This document shows, one piece after another, positions 7,572 to 13,700 of a stretch of DNA of 13,700 nucleotides. This DNA comes from Duncaniella sp. (GTDB lineage: Bacteria; Bacteroidota; Bacteroidia; Bacteroidales; Muribaculaceae). The notes below the pieces were generated by a model, which did not search any database, was not told the origin of the DNA, and saw only the letters and a program-made list of their open reading frames with translations. The stretch is from NCBI GenBank assembly GCA_022511285.1, contig JAFLRW010000034.1:1-13700 (forward strand). The letters run 5' to 3'. Each line of letters starts with the position of its first letter. Position 1 is the first letter of the stretch. The translations under genes were made by a program, and so were the position numbers.

Positions 7572-7931
7572 ATGGATTTAATTAAAGTTGTCGAAGAGGC
7601 TTACGCCACCGGCAAACAACACCCCGACTTCCAGCCCGGCGACACCATCACCGTGGCTTATCGCATCAAGGAAGGTAACAAAGAGCGTATCCAGCAGTAT
7701 CGCGGTGTCGTGATTCGCATTTCCGGCGAAGGCACCAAGAAGCGTTTCACTGTGCGCAAGATGTCTGACAACATCGGTGTAGAGCGCATCTTCCCCATTG
7801 AGTCTCCGTTTATCGACTCTATCACCATCAACAAGTATGGCAAGGTGCGTCGCGCCAAACTCTACTATCTGCGCAACCTCACAGGCAAAAAAGCCCGCAT
7901 CAAAGAGCGCCGCGTAGTAAATAAGGACTAA
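7572..7931 (+). CDS. rplS: 50S ribosomal protein L19 (bL19)
   Basis: The 119-residue protein is bL19, located at the 30S-50S interface of the ribosome. Family signatures are the N-terminal helix, FQPGDTITVAYRIKEG (residues 20-35), ERIQQYRGVVI, TKKRFTVRKMS, the GVERIFPIESPFI segment and the C-terminal VRRAKLYYLRNLTGKKARIKE. A purine-rich AAGGAAAA lies directly before the start codon. It stands alone, rather than in an rpsP-rimM-trmD-rplS operon, with its own promoter and a structured leader, and a hairpin follows 33 bases after the stop. Confidence 0.98.
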   Translation: MDLIKVVEEAYATGKQHPDFQPGDTITVAYRIKEGNKERIQQYRGVVIRISGEGTKKRFTVRKMSDNIGVERIFPIESPFIDSITINKYGKVRRAKLYYLRNLTGKKARIKERRVVNKD

Positions 7932-7963
7932 TCATCCCCTATCCTTAAAAAGCTCACACACTT

Positions 7964-8000
7964 GAGGGTGTCTCAAAATGAAGATTTTTGGGACACTCTC
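7964..8000. terminator. Bidirectional hairpin terminator after rplS
   Basis: Two 15-base arms (7964-7978 and 7986-8000) pair fully with two G-U wobbles around a 7-base loop. The arms read GAGGGTGTCTCAAAA and TTTTGGGACACTCTC, so each arm has an A or T run at the loop side. The T content after the 3' arm is modest (CTTTACTTAT). It lies 33 bases after rplS and 2 bases beyond the stop of a minus-strand coding-like remnant, so it may serve both strands. The arms also resemble inverted repeats of mobile elements, but no transposase is adjacent. Confidence 0.65.
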
Positions 8001-8002
8001 CT

Positions 8003-8101
8003 TTACTTATATATGTCTTTTAGGTGCTTGGGATCCTTCTGAAACGTAGACGAATAATAAAAGTCCACGATTTTTTGCACTCTCTTATCCTCAACAGTGC
8101 A
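8003..8101 (-). pseudogene. Possible 3' remnant of an unidentified gene (32 codons)
   Basis: On the minus strand there is an open stretch that starts just after an in-frame stop and ends with TAA at 8003. It has no start codon. The predicted peptide, TVEDKRVQKIVDFYYSSTFQ followed by a lysine-rich tail ending HLKDIYK, has the mixed charged and aromatic look of a real protein C-terminus, and a terminator-like hairpin follows directly. I do not recognise the family. It may be what is left of a gene cut off when the AT-rich island formed, but a chance open frame is also possible. Confidence 0.3.
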
Positions 8102-8126
8102 TTAAAACATATAACCGTTTTTTATT

Positions 8127-9146
8127 ATGGGAACTTATGCTCAAATTGAAAACAATCATTTAATCAATAAAAGTTATTCATCAATCTATTGTCTCAAAAC
8201 TTTAGGAGCATTCTTTGTAATATGCATTCATTGTTTTGCTCCTATACTTATCAGACCGTTTATCCGTACTGCAGTCCCAATATTCTTTATGATCTCAGGA
8301 TACTTCCTTTATAAAAGCGATCCTAAACTTGCAATTAAAAAATCCCTCAAGGCAGTCAAAAAAATCTTTTGGATAACGGTTTACGCCAATATATTCTATT
8401 ATTTATGCTTACAACTACCTGATACAATAAATCCTTTTAAATCAATTATAAGTTTAATAAGCTTTCTTTTATTTGGAGCTAACATAGGCTTTCATTTATG
8501 GTATATTTATGCTTATATTGAAACTCTCATAGTCTTGATTATTTTCCTAAAGATAGACAAACTACAATTTTTATGGAGGTCAATACCGTTCTGTATAGCT
8601 TTTGGCTTATTTACAGGATCTTTTTCAAGTATTGTAGGCTATGAAAGTCTTAATAATATGTATGTCACAAGAAATTTTATAACCATGGGAATTCCTTGTT
8701 TCGGAATTGGTTGGTTAATAAGACAGTATCAGAATACAATTATGTCTTTTTTTAACCATACGACTTTATGGTTAATTGTCATATCTGCCATAGCTCTTGT
8801 TGAAGTATTTGTTCTCAGTTTATTTTTCAAACGGCCTAAATATTGCGGTGATTTTTATCTTATGACTTTTCCTCTTACAACGATTATGTTTTTAGTATGT
8901 CTGAGATATCCCACTCTTGGACAAAATACATTTATTGAAAAAATAGGAAAAGAATACTCTTTATATATTTATATTTTCCATATTGCCATTTTAATTACCT
9001 TGATGAAAGTTTTGGAAATATACATTCCTGAGTCTTTATCCTCTGCACCGTTTTTTTTATTCTGTATCCCATTTTTAGTTTTTACTTTAACCATATTTTT
9101 TGTAATAATCTGGAGACGCGCCTCTTTAAATTTATTCGATAAATAA
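8127..9146 (+). CDS. Acyltransferase family 3 membrane protein (probable surface-glycan O-acetyltransferase)
   Basis: The 339-residue protein has about ten hydrophobic segments and the pattern of acyltransferase family 3 (OafA/WecH-like). A conserved His35 lies at the end of the first membrane helix (ICIHCF), followed by the VPIFFMISGYFLY segment (50-62), HLWYIYAY (123-130) and, near the C-terminus, EYSLYIYIFHI with His285. Such enzymes move acyl groups, often acetyl, onto sugars of O-antigen, capsule or peptidoglycan from the cytoplasmic membrane; the acceptor cannot be read from the sequence. The gene is about 28-35% GC against about 50% in the flanking core genes, which points to horizontal acquisition. 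I see no clear TAnnTTTG promoter in the 126 bases upstream. It converges with the broken membrane-protein gene at 9945-11236. Confidence 0.85.
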   Translation: MGTYAQIENNHLINKSYSSIYCLKTLGAFFVICIHCFAPILIRPFIRTAVPIFFMISGYFLYKSDPKLAIKKSLKAVKKIFWITVYANIFYYLCLQLPDTINPFKSIISLISFLLFGANIGFHLWYIYAYIETLIVLIIFLKIDKLQFLWRSIPFCIAFGLFTGSFSSIVGYESLNNMYVTRNFITMGIPCFGIGWLIRQYQNTIMSFFNHTTLWLIVISAIALVEVFVLSLFFKRPKYCGDFYLMTFPLTTIMFLVCLRYPTLGQNTFIEKIGKEYSLYIYIFHIAILITLMKVLEIYIPESLSSAPFFLFCIPFLVFTLTIFFVIIWRRASLNLFDK

Positions 9147-9169
9147 TCCTCAATTTTCAACAACAATAA

Positions 9170-9541
9170 TCATTTCCAATCTCTCCCAAAAATACGCTGA
9201 TTTCGATTAACCGCTGGAAGCGTGTTCCAACGGACCGCGATCTCTACAACGGATAGGGAGAACGGCTTCGGGCAAAAGGTTGCTTCCGTTTCGGTTTCAA
9301 AATCTGCAAGCAGGATTTTTGATCTACACGAAAGAGATTTGACTACAGTCCAATGCTTACGACGCTCGGCATAGCTAAAACTACGTTTTGCTCTGCTCTC
9401 GCTTGCGGCGCAAGTGTCCGCCCAATAGCTTTGCATATTCCGCCACAAATTATCACCATTTTCAGACTCGCTTCGTAGGGCGTGTGGGGAGCTTGACAGA
9501 CGAACGCCGAAAAAATCTGCGGTTTTCGGACTTTTTAGCAC
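9170..9541 (-). CDS. Doubtful 123-residue open frame within a GC-rich block
   Basis: An open frame of 123 residues spans the GC-rich block. Its product is rich in serine and arginine, includes NLWRNMQSYWADTC and HWTVVKSLSC, and shows no signal peptide, membrane helix or domain I can name. The start region overlaps a hairpin (9507-9529). The composition (about 50-58% GC in samples, against 28% just beside it) is unlike the flanking island DNA, and the residue make-up is unlike a normal globular protein. I think it is more likely a non-coding or repeated element with an incidental open frame than a true gene, but I cannot exclude a small gene. Confidence 0.25.
   Translation of the reverse strand: MLKSPKTADFFGVRLSSSPHALRSESENGDNLWRNMQSYWADTCAASESRAKRSFSYAERRKHWTVVKSLSCRSKILLADFETETEATFCPKPFSLSVVEIAVRWNTLPAVNRNQRIFGRDWK
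9507..9529 (+). terminator. Terminator-like hairpin at the edge of the GC-rich block
   Basis: CCGAAAA (9507-9513) pairs perfectly with TTTTCGG (9523-9529) around a 9-base loop, and the plus strand continues ACTTTTTAG, a T5 tract. It would end a plus-strand transcript about 380 bases after the acyltransferase stop, either a long 3' UTR or a separate RNA from the GC-rich block. Confidence 0.4.
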
Positions 9542-9826
9542 TGAAATTCAGCAAGTTGAGTTTTTAAACTCTTTTCAAAACTAAAGTTTTTGGTAGTAAT
9601 ATCGGTTCCTTCTATTGTTTACGATATTCTATGTTATCTTAAAATTTGTCGACCGGTCGTATTCTTAAGGGATTACAGTCAATCATATTTTGTGAAGTTA
9701 TAATTGTAACGAAATAAATCCTATAAGGCTAATCCAGTATTTTGACAGGCGTAAAAGAATGTGCCTATCCTTATCCACGAACGCCACAATAGATAGATAT
9801 TTCTATTTGTCGAAAGCCCATGATAG

Positions 9827-9869
9827 AAGCCGGAAGTCGGCTTATCAATCGAGCCAGTTGGTTCTGGCT
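9827..9869. repeat. Two tandem short hairpins
   Basis: AAGCCG/CGGCTT (9827-9832 and 9838-9843, 5-base loop) is followed 8 bases later by AGCCAG/CTGGCT (9852-9857 and 9864-9869, 6-base loop). Both stems are perfect. No T-run follows on either strand, so they are not classic terminators. They lie just downstream of the minus-strand membrane protein gene. Confidence 0.4.
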
Positions 9870-9944
9870 GACAATTAGAAACCACCTCTTTGTCTTCACC
9901 ATCTTTCCGTATAAGCTATTTGGCTCCTTCTTGCCAAACAGTTT

Positions 9945-11236
9945 TCAATAGAATATCTGATTCAATAACCAATATACCGATTGCAGTAAGTAGTAGAAAA
10001 CAGAATTACATAATGCGCTTTCTATATTAAACCCCACGGGCGTAGCGGCAATTAACAATAGCAATACTATCATCAATCCTTTAGATGGAGGTATGATAGA
10101 ATTCAGCGAAACATTCAGTCTTTCTGTAATCCCAACGAGTCTTGGAAATATAGAACACACTTTAAATAGAGTCTGGGGTGGAAGTATCAGCAATGCCGCA
10201 ACAGAAGAAATCGTAATATATTGATATATCCTGGCATAATCACAACTGAGGACTGTGAATAATGGCAGAGCGCACACAAAATTTATAATTAAAATAACTG
10301 AAAAACTTGTCTGCACCTCTTTAGATAACATCCTTTTACTACTCCCCATAACGAATAAGAAATTCATCAGAAAATAGTATACTAAAACACCAAACAAGCT
10401 GCGAGTTATAATAGCAAAGAACGATGGAAAGTTTATGTGCAAATGCATTTTCAACGTATCAATCGTTTCCCATCCAATTGCCCCAATACTATTCGAAGTC
10501 GGATATGGTTGAGAATACAGATTGATATATTGCGCCCAAGAATTGTATATGGCAAGGACGGTTTCTTTATCTCCGTGATAATGGCACAGCACTGCAAACG
10601 TAATTAATATCGACAACAAACAAGCACCTTTAATCCACCCCCCCAATTTGCTGAACCTGAGGAGATTACCAACAATGCCGCAATCGGCACACCGTAAAAT
10701 ATATATGCCTCGTGGACAAATAGCCCGAATATAGACAAAAGAGTTGCAAATACTATGCGTATAGGACTGCAATCTGACCTTCTTAACAAGCACAGGACTC
10801 CGATAATGACAGCAAAACAGAGAAAATCTTTGCGGAAGATACACCGTGAATTTCCATACATGAGAGGTGATAGCAATAGCCACCAACACAGACCTTGCTC
10901 AGAGAACTTACGCCATAGAAAAACTCCGACTCCAATGTATATAGGTAGGCAACCAATGATTATAATCTTGAAAGGGTCCCAGCCTGTACGTTCAACCAAT
11001 TCAAAAATAATCTGGCCAATAAGCCCTCGACGCACAAAACCGCCCTCAAAATTTATCAGTAATTCTGAAAAATTATAATCTGTAGGCGAATATATATCCT
11101 CAAAAAAAACAATACAAAAAATAAAGTAAAGCCTAAATATAAAATAAGCAATCATTATACTGCTAATAATGCAGTACATCGTTTGCCTTGACTTGTCTGA
11201 GAAGCCGTAGGGAACAGGATTTTTTATATAGTTCAT
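9945..11236 (-). pseudogene. Frameshifted polytopic membrane protein, likely surface-polysaccharide function
   Basis: Two overlapping frames together encode one protein. The N-terminal part (11236 down to 10604, 210 residues as it now reads) ends soon after a G7 tract. The C-terminal part continues in the next frame from the tract to 9945. If the tract had 8 (or 5) Gs, the frames would join as ANWGG-WIKGACLL into a protein of about 430 residues with roughly ten membrane helices. The N-terminal part carries GGFVRRGLIG (65-74), RKD (135-137) and FVHEAYIF with His175-Glu176. I associate this motif set with uncharacterised membrane proteins found in Bacteroidetes polysaccharide loci, so a polymerase- or glycosyltransferase-like role is a guess. 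The gene is about 37% GC. It could be a true pseudogene, a phase-variable gene in the off state, or a homopolymer sequencing error. Confidence 0.7.
10638..10644 (-). repeat. G7 homopolymer at the frameshift site
   Basis: Seven Cs on the plus strand (seven Gs in the coding strand) lie exactly where the two frames of the membrane protein must join. In the coding strand the context is AAT T-G7-TGGATT. Frame continuity needs 3n+2 Gs, so 7 is one short of 8. It is a candidate slippage site. Confidence 0.7.
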
Positions 11237-11366
11237 TTCTTAAAATTCATAAAGCACTGAGTTTCTTACAGCAGAAGCTACATCATACCAAAATGGCGAA
11301 ATTGAAAGATTGAGCAACAATAAAATCATACCGTTTTTCGTGTTTATTGTGCTGATTTCAAAAACG

Positions 11367-11399
11367 GCAGGCAAGATGTTGAGATGCCATCTTGCCTGC
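11367..11399 (-). terminator. Rho-independent terminator of fabF
   Basis: An 11-base perfect inverted repeat, GCAGGCAAGAT (11367-11377) and ATCTTGCCTGC (11389-11399) with an 11-base loop, is followed on the minus strand by CGTTTTTGAAA. It lies about 30 bases after the fabF stop and is the clearest terminator in the window. It insulates fabF from the island membrane-protein gene, whose start is about 130 bases further on; I see no strong promoter in that gap. Confidence 0.88.
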
Positions 11400-11429
11400 T
11401 ATGAATTGGTGTTTTGGATTCTGTGGAGA

Positions 11430-12698
11430 TTAATCCTCGTACTTCTTTACAATAACTGTTGCGTTGTGGCCGCCGAAACCAAACGAATTGCTGAGGGCAG
11501 CGCGGACAGGGCGCTCCTGAGCCTTGTTGAAGGTGAAGTTGAGCGAGTAGTCTATGTTCTCATCCTCATCCCCTTCCTCGTGGTTGATGGTGGGGGGCAC
11601 AATGTTGTTCTGACAGGCAAGCACCGAGAACATTGCCTCCAGCGCACCGGTAGCGCCCAGGAGGTGGCCGGTCATTGACTTCGTAGAACTGATGTTGAGC
11701 TTGTGGGCGGCCGGGCCGAAGAGGTCAACGATAGCCTTCACCTCCGAAACGTCGCCCACGGGGGTCGATGTGCCGTGCACGTTAATATAGTCGATATCCT
11801 CGGGGGTCATACCGGCATCCTCGAGGGCATTCTTCATTGCAAGCTTTGCGCCCAGGCCTTCGGGATGGGTGGCTGTGATGTGATGGGCATCGGCGCTCAT
11901 GCCAACGCCGGCCACTTCGGCATATATCTTAGCGCCGCGGGCTTTGGCGTGTTCCAATTCCTCAAGAATGAGCACCACAGAGCCTTCGCCTATCACAAAG
12001 CCGTCACGCGACTTGCTGAAGGGGCGCGAAGCGGTCTCGGGCGAGTCATTGCGTGTGGAGAGGGCGTGCATTGAATTGAACCCTCCCACACCTGCGGGGA
12101 AGATGGCTGCCTCTGCTCCGCCTGTCACCATCACATCGGCTTTGCCGAGGCGAATGAGATTGAAGGCATCAATAATGGCATTATTTGACGATGCGCAGGC
12201 CGACACCACTCCATAGTTGGGGCCATGGAATCCATAGTCCATTGATATGTGGCCCGAGGCTATGTCGGCTATCATTTTGGGGATGAAGAAGGGGCTGTAT
12301 TTGGGTCCCATTTCCTCGCCTTTGAGGGCATAGAAGCCGGCCTCCTCTTCAAATGTGTGCAGACCGCCGATACCGGCAGCCACAATTACGCCTACTCGGT
12401 TCTTGTCAAGGTTGGCGGCCTCAAGAATTTCGGCGTCCTTTATGGCCTGATTGGCTGCCACGAGGGCATATTGCGCATAGAGGTCGAGCTGACGGGCCTT
12501 TTTGCGATCAAAGTGGTCGGCCGCGTTGAAATCCTTAACCTCGCAGGCAAACTGTGTCTTAAACTTTGAGGCGTCAAAGTGTGTGATGGGGGCGGCACCG
12601 CTCTTTCCGGCCACGGCGTTGCTCCAGGTGGTCGCTACGTCGTTGCCTATCGGAGTAAGTGCTCCAAGCCCGGTCACTACTACTCTCTTTAATTCCAT
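11430..12698 (-). CDS. fabF: Beta-ketoacyl-ACP synthase II
   Basis: This 422-residue condensing enzyme extends fatty acyl-ACP with malonyl-ACP in fatty acid synthesis. The active site is complete: nucleophile Cys168 in VVSACASSNNAI, His307 in NVHGTSTPVGD, Lys339 in SSTKSMTGH and His344 in the same motif. The C-terminal SNSFGFGGHNATVIV is the usual glycine-rich end. The nucleophile motif CASSNN differs from the CATGT-type of many proteobacterial FabF, a form I believe is common in Bacteroidetes. The start at 12698 gives the standard MELKRVVVTGLGALTPIG opening. It follows acpP after a 127-base gap that contains two hairpins. In many Bacteroidales rnc follows fabF; here a terminator and the AT-rich island follow. 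Confidence 0.97.
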   Translation of the reverse strand: MELKRVVVTGLGALTPIGNDVATTWSNAVAGKSGAAPITHFDASKFKTQFACEVKDFNAADHFDRKKARQLDLYAQYALVAANQAIKDAEILEAANLDKNRVGVIVAAGIGGLHTFEEEAGFYALKGEEMGPKYSPFFIPKMIADIASGHISMDYGFHGPNYGVVSACASSNNAIIDAFNLIRLGKADVMVTGGAEAAIFPAGVGGFNSMHALSTRNDSPETASRPFSKSRDGFVIGEGSVVLILEELEHAKARGAKIYAEVAGVGMSADAHHITATHPEGLGAKLAMKNALEDAGMTPEDIDYINVHGTSTPVGDVSEVKAIVDLFGPAAHKLNISSTKSMTGHLLGATGALEAMFSVLACQNNIVPPTINHEEGDEDENIDYSLNFTFNKAQERPVRAALSNSFGFGGHNATVIVKKYED

Positions 12699-12750
12699 AA
12701 TACTATTACAATGTGGTTGAGCAGTTGAAAAGAGGGAGATTATACCGAAT

Positions 12751-12785
12751 AAGGCTCCTACGCGCTCTGAGGCGTGTGGAGCCTT
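12751..12785 (-). promoter_or_regulatory. Intercistronic hairpin between acpP and fabF
   Basis: AAGGCTCC (12751-12758) and GGAGCCTT (12778-12785) form a perfect 8-base stem, extended inward by ACGC/GCGT around the GCTCTGAG loop. On the minus strand only a short T-poor stretch (ATTCGG) follows, so full termination seems unlikely. It may act as a partial terminator or an RNA-stability or processing element that lets acpP mRNA be more abundant than fabF mRNA, which is an inference. Confidence 0.5.
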
Positions 12786-12801
12786 GATGGGTTGGATTGT
12801 T

Positions 12802-12817
12802 ATTGCCTAATGGCAAT
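12802..12817 (-). promoter_or_regulatory. Small hairpin just after acpP
   Basis: ATTGCC (12802-12807) and GGCAAT (12812-12817) pair perfectly around the 4-base loop TAAT, 8 bases beyond the acpP stop. With the larger hairpin next to it, it could protect the 3' end of a short acpP transcript. There is no T-run. Confidence 0.4.
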
Positions 12818-12825
12818 CCGCCTGA

Positions 12826-13059
12826 TTATTGCTGTGCCTCGATGTAGTCGATAGCGTCTTTCACAGTGCGGATGGTCTCTGCCTTGTCATCGGGAATGGC
12901 GATACCAAACACCTTCTCAAACTCCATGATGAGCTCTACGGTTGAAAGGCTGTCAGCGCCAAGGTCATTGGTGAATGATGCGGTCTCGGTTACTTCGTTT
13001 TCGTCAACGCCAAGCTGATCAACGATGATAGCTTTTACACGTTCTGCGATTTCAGACAT
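12826..13059 (-). CDS. acpP: Acyl carrier protein
   Basis: This 77-residue acidic protein is the fatty-acid-synthesis acyl carrier protein. The phosphopantetheine attachment site is Ser37 in LGADSLSTVELIMEFE (residues 33-48). The residue two after it is Ser39, where Asp (DSLD) is usual in this family, including the E. coli protein. The remaining helix II recognition residues (VELIMEFE) and the C-terminal TVKDAIDYIEAQQ look normal. It is the first gene of the acpP-fabF pair, with a TAACTTTG promoter box about 85 bases upstream. Confidence 0.97.
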   Translation of the reverse strand: MSEIAERVKAIIVDQLGVDENEVTETASFTNDLGADSLSTVELIMEFEKVFGIAIPDDKAETIRTVKDAIDYIEAQQ

Positions 13060-13143
13060 AGTTAATTAGTTTTGTAAGTGTTATTCCTATTTGTTAGTGC
13101 GAATCATCACCGATGAGTAGAGAGTGGTCGGCGATTTTCGGTG

Positions 13144-13151
13144 CAAAGTTA
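13144..13151 (-). promoter_or_regulatory. -7 box of the acpP promoter
   Basis: TAACTTTG on the minus strand (13151-13144) is a perfect TAnnTTTG box, identical to the octamer used at both ruvX and rplS. A weak -33-like TTTAG lies about 19 bases upstream. Transcription would start near 13138, leaving a leader of about 80 bases before the acpP start. Confidence 0.65.
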
Positions 13152-13241
13152 GCAATTATTTTTGTTTATTCTAAACTTTTTAACGCTTAAAGTTGTTAAC
13201 AAGGCGTAGTTTTTTCTTTTTTTGGTGTGTAAAGAACTATT

Positions 13242-13273
13242 TTTGGTCTATTTATCGGACAAATTAACATTTG
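13242..13273 (+). promoter_or_regulatory. Possible promoter for the terminal lipoprotein gene
   Basis: TTTG at 13242-13245 is followed 20 bases later by AACATTTG (13266-13273), one mismatch from TAnnTTTG. A start near 13280 would leave about 86 bases of leader. The region is AT-rich, so a chance match is possible. Confidence 0.3.
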
Positions 13274-13365
13274 TTTACTCAATTTTTTTAACTCTATAAT
13301 GCTTCCGTATGAGTTTTTTTGACTAATTTCACGCATCGGAATATTTACTAATAGTTTTACAATAG

Positions 13366-13700
13366 ATGAAAAAGTTTAGCATCTTTTTTGCCGTGGCGAT
13401 ACTATCGGCTTTCACTTGTTGCAAAAGTTCAGACCCCGATGGCGAGGGGGATGATATAAGTGTCTTTGAGGTGGACCAATCCATCCGCTCGGCCGCGCGC
13501 TGCTATCTCATCACCTCCGAGGAGGGCGATTCTGTCTACCTCACCCTCTCCACCTCCATGCAATGGCCCGTGAAGCTCGACGAGGTAAACATCAAGCCGC
13601 TCCGGAAAGCTCTGCTCTTCCACACCTATGCAGACTCCACTATGAGCGTCAACGCCGCTATGAAGGCTTTTATCTCCAACACCGAGGAGCTTGAGCTGAC
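13366..13700 (+). CDS. Predicted lipoprotein, N-terminal 111 residues (runs off the window)
   Basis: The frame opens with ATG at 13366 and stays open to the window edge. The N-terminus MKKFSIFFAVAILSAFTCCK is a lipoprotein signal with the likely lipidated Cys18 (or Cys19), followed by an acidic linker (SSDPDGEGDD). The mature part has YLTLSTSMQWPVKL and a helix-like region around LRKALLFHTYADST, a pattern that weakly recalls DUF3298/RsiV-like periplasmic lipoproteins of Bacteroidetes; that is only an impression, since the C-terminal domain is missing. GC content and codon use match the core genes. It is transcribed away from acpP. Confidence 0.8.
   Translation, partial: MKKFSIFFAVAILSAFTCCKSSDPDGEGDDISVFEVDQSIRSAARCYLITSEEGDSVYLTLSTSMQWPVKLDEVNIKPLRKALLFHTYADSTMSVNAAMKAFISNTEELEL

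Larger units (their letters stand above)
9147..9944. other. Long gap between two convergent island genes, no confident gene
   Basis: About 800 bases separate the acyltransferase from the minus-strand membrane protein. The first half (about 9170-9541) is GC-richer than its surroundings and is listed separately. The second half (9542-9944) is AT-rich. It contains small palindromes: GAGTTTTTAAACTC at 9558-9571, AAAACT/AGTTTT at 9577-9590 and CGACCGGTCG at 9650-9659, plus two tandem hairpins at 9827-9869. A 43-codon minus-strand frame (9771-9902, beginning MVKTKRWFLIVSQNQLARLI) is present, but I cannot assign it. I find no tRNA, CRISPR or transposase. Confidence 0.6.
13060..13365. other. Divergent intergenic region between acpP and the terminal lipoprotein gene
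   Basis: About 300 bases without a gene. The half next to acpP holds its promoter. The rest (about 13152-13365) is strongly AT-rich with many T-runs and repeated TTAA-containing words such as TTAACGCTTAA and GTTAAC, and would be the control region for both genes. I see no small open frame or tRNA that I trust. Confidence 0.6.

Noticed and set aside
7964..8000. Terminal inverted repeat of an insertion sequence
   Set aside because: There is only one hairpin and no transposase or matching repeat in the window; a terminator explains it better.
9650..9659. Palindrome CGACCGGTCG as an operator
   Set aside because: It is a single 10-base palindrome far from any start codon and without a nearby promoter box.
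9147..9944. CRISPR array, tRNA or integrase attachment site in the long gap
   Set aside because: No regularly spaced repeats, cloverleaf, or direct repeats at gene ends could be found by eye.
10645..10889. Open frame start at 10889 as the true N-terminus of the C-terminal membrane-protein half
   Set aside because: Upstream of the G7 tract this frame is a shadow of the good N-terminal coding frame, and its peptide is not membrane-like in the same ordered way.
11703..12569. Several plus-strand frames of about 105-123 codons antisense to fabF
   Set aside because: They lie wholly within fabF, whose complete active site supports the minus strand; they are GC-biased shadow frames.

Overview
The window looks like a chromosome segment of a Bacteroidales bacterium. 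I would guess a Muribaculaceae-like gut member, but only the order is well supported. The reasons are: the C-terminus of a PorX/PglZ-type response regulator; promoters with the Bacteroidetes -7 box TAnnTTTG and few classical Shine-Dalgarno sites; an acpP-fabF pair; a YfhO-family giant membrane protein; and a FabF active site of the CASSNN type. Core genes are roughly 50-55% GC by spot counts.

Layout. (1) 1-2732, plus strand: a compact run porX(partial)-tsaE-birA-xseA in which each start codon overlaps the previous stop (ATGA, TAATG, ATGA), so translation is probably coupled. (2) 2707-7389, minus strand: ruvX-def-lipoprotein-yfhO-small 'HGIHSPF' protein, transcribed toward xseA and overlapping its 3' end by 26 bp. 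(3) 7390-7571: back-to-back divergent promoters, one for the ruvX operon and one for rplS. The rplS leader begins with a two-part stem that could be an autoregulatory r-protein leader. (4) 7572-7931: rplS, followed by a probably bidirectional terminator. (5) about 8003-11300: an AT-rich accessory island (about 28-38% GC in samples) holding a family 3 acyltransferase on the plus strand and a polytopic membrane protein on the minus strand. The membrane protein is broken by a one-base frameshift at a G7 tract. Between these two convergent genes lie about 800 bp with a sharply GC-richer block (9170-9541) that is probably not an ordinary gene. (6) 11360-13059, minus strand: acpP-fabF with two hairpins in the gap between them and a strong terminator after fabF. 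(7) 13366 to the end: start of a lipoprotein gene running off the window.

How the genes fit together: most encode housekeeping functions, namely t6A tRNA modification (tsaE), biotin attachment (birA), DNA repair (xseA, ruvX), N-terminal maturation of proteins (def), ribosome assembly (rplS) and fatty acid synthesis (acpP, fabF). The island genes look like cell-surface glycan functions (O-acylation, and a possible polymerase, flippase or glycosyltransferase) dropped between rplS and fabF, where rnc would be expected after fabF in many Bacteroidales. The most interesting signals are the G7 tract that decides whether the island membrane protein is made, the rplS leader structure, and the GC-rich element.
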